Below are positions 6,788 to 7,699 of a DNA stretch of 7,699 nt, one piece after another. This stretch comes from Wolbachia endosymbiont of Mansonella ozzardi (GTDB lineage: Bacteria > Pseudomonadota > Alphaproteobacteria > Rickettsiales > Anaplasmataceae), in assembly GCF_020278625.1 (NCBI RefSeq), contig NZ_JADAKK010000054.1, positions 1 to 7,699 on the forward strand. Reading direction: 5' to 3'. The notes below the pieces were generated by a model. It had not been told where the DNA came from. It did no database searches and worked only from the letters and a program-made list of their open reading frames with translations. The position numbers and the translations under genes were made by a program. The number at the start of each line of letters is the position of its first letter. Positions within the stretch are counted from its first letter, which is position 1.

Positions 6788-7699
6788 AGCCAAATTTTTT
6801 TTCCTAGTGTTGGTTTTGCTTGGTGCAAATAGTGGGTACTCTGATGTTTGCCAAGATATATTATATTTCCGTACTGACGTTGAAGCTGCAGAGAGCTCAA
6901 TAGGAAAAGGTCTTTGGAACTTAGTTACTGGCAAGTGGGGTAATTTGAATTTTGATCCTCATTTATTAAAAGAAATTAAAGTAACGGCAGTGAAAAATCA
7001 AGGGATAAGTGGTTATTTTGATCCGAAGATTCAAGTTTGCGACTATGAAGGAGATAATTGTTATATATTACCCAACAAAACTTCATGCCGCCAGATATAC
7101 GGAATGCAGGCGAGCGGGTCTGGAATTTCTGCAGCAGTTTTTATCGACTGGGAAGGAGATATAATATTAGGTGGTGGCAAAATTAAGGAAGGAATTGCGG
7201 AAGGCCTTGGATGGGAATGGGCAGATGGTGTCACTGACGAAGAGAAAAGTAAGTTTGTTAATTCTCCTAAGATATGTGCTTGCAGCCAAAAAGCAGCCTG
7301 CATGGGGATTTTTTCATATTTCCCTAGCACAGACGAAGGAGCAAACATTTTTAGTCCTGAAGATATGGCAAATACCTGTGATACTTGCTATCAAAAAGTG
7401 GTGAAATGCGCTCCTGTGCCACTTGCACCTGGCCCACCTCCGTTCTGTGAACAACTTGCGATGTCATCTCCACAAGTTAGAATTGTTCCTATAACAAACA
7501 AAAAAAACGACTACTTTGATCCTAAAGTTAAGGTAATAATTGGTGAACTAATAGGAAAAGACGGGGAAATCGGAGAAAAGTTAGATTTTCCCAAAAAGTG
7601 CAAAAAGGATAAGGCTGGGGAGAGCCCTACTCCGGATAAAGTTAGGGAGCATTCTATTTTAGATAGAGATGGCACTACACACTACTTCAAAACTTACAG
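6768..7699 (+). CDS. Secreted cysteine-rich protein, 5' part (possibly VirB6-like)
   Basis: The frame is open for 310 codons from the ATG at 6768 to the window edge, so the gene is incomplete. It overlaps the end of virB4 by 20 bases, which implies translational coupling. The product starts with a clear signal peptide (basic MRSVRLKAK, hydrophobic core FFFLVLVLLGA, likely cut after GYS at residue 25). The visible mature part has 12 cysteines, including pairs CAC, CDTC and others within 5-8 residues, suggesting disulfides in the periplasm or outside. The motif YFDPKxxV occurs twice (83-90 and 249-256), hinting at two related subdomains. A proline-rich PLAPGPPPF separates them. No transmembrane helix other than the signal is seen so far. 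Rickettsiales VirB6-like proteins have long extracytoplasmic N-terminal regions before their membrane core, and the position after virB4 fits that. A separate secreted component of the system is the alternative. Confidence 0.7.
   Translation, partial: MRSVRLKAKFFFLVLVLLGANSGYSDVCQDILYFRTDVEAAESSIGKGLWNLVTGKWGNLNFDPHLLKEIKVTAVKNQGISGYFDPKIQVCDYEGDNCYILPNKTSCRQIYGMQASGSGISAAVFIDWEGDIILGGGKIKEGIAEGLGWEWADGVTDEEKSKFVNSPKICACSQKAACMGIFSYFPSTDEGANIFSPEDMANTCDTCYQKVVKCAPVPLAPGPPPFCEQLAMSSPQVRIVPITNKKNDYFDPKVKVIIGELIGKDGEIGEKLDFPKKCKKDKAGESPTPDKVREHSILDRDGTTHYFKTY

Noticed and set aside
7061..7404. Open frames on both strands (7061-7348 minus, 7171-7404 plus)
   Set aside because: Both overlap the cysteine-rich secreted protein, whose frame is open from 6768 to the edge with a signal peptide; neither has a start signal or family resemblance.

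Overview
The window is AT-rich, with sparse coding at the left end and a decayed gene. It carries a Rickettsiales-type VirB4 locus. I read it as a chromosomal segment of an obligate intracellular alphaproteobacterium, most probably Wolbachia (Anaplasmataceae). The supports are the second-type VirB4 ATPase with a degenerate Walker A motif, an E. coli CybB-like cytochrome b561 next to a nitronate monooxygenase/FabK-type flavoprotein, and a short interspersed repeat resembling ones I remember from Wolbachia intergenic DNA. The assignment rests on recognition, not on a search.

Layout. Positions 8-513 hold the wreck of one plus-strand gene, readable only across internal stops and a frameshift. Positions 514-1110 have no gene. 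They contain short inverted repeats, the interspersed repeat, and a well-formed minus-strand promoter followed about 65-70 bases later by a terminator-like hairpin, which may mark a small RNA. Positions 1165-1685 are cytochrome b561, broken by a one-base frameshift exactly where the last transmembrane heme-ligand histidine should be. The flavoprotein gene follows five bases later (1691-2737). Positions 2843-3934 encode a lysine/serine-rich protein of unknown function with a paired C-terminal membrane hairpin, which could be a secreted effector or inclusion-membrane-type protein.

A good sigma70-type promoter (3979-4007) then opens a cluster running off the right edge: a small signal-peptide protein with two adjacent membrane segments (VirB2-like by position and topology), a VirB4 paralogue, and a secreted cysteine-rich protein that starts inside the VirB4 gene. 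These three probably form one transcription unit making envelope parts of the P-type (vir/rvh) type IV secretion system. VirB4 would act at the inner membrane, the small protein would be a pilin-like subunit, and the cysteine-rich protein would lie in the periplasm or at the surface.

Most noteworthy are the VirB4 active site, where Arg replaces the Walker A Lys and Glu the usual Gln, the cysteine-rich partner with its repeated YFDPK motif, the effector-like gene beside the secretion locus, and the lesion at the cytochrome heme ligand.
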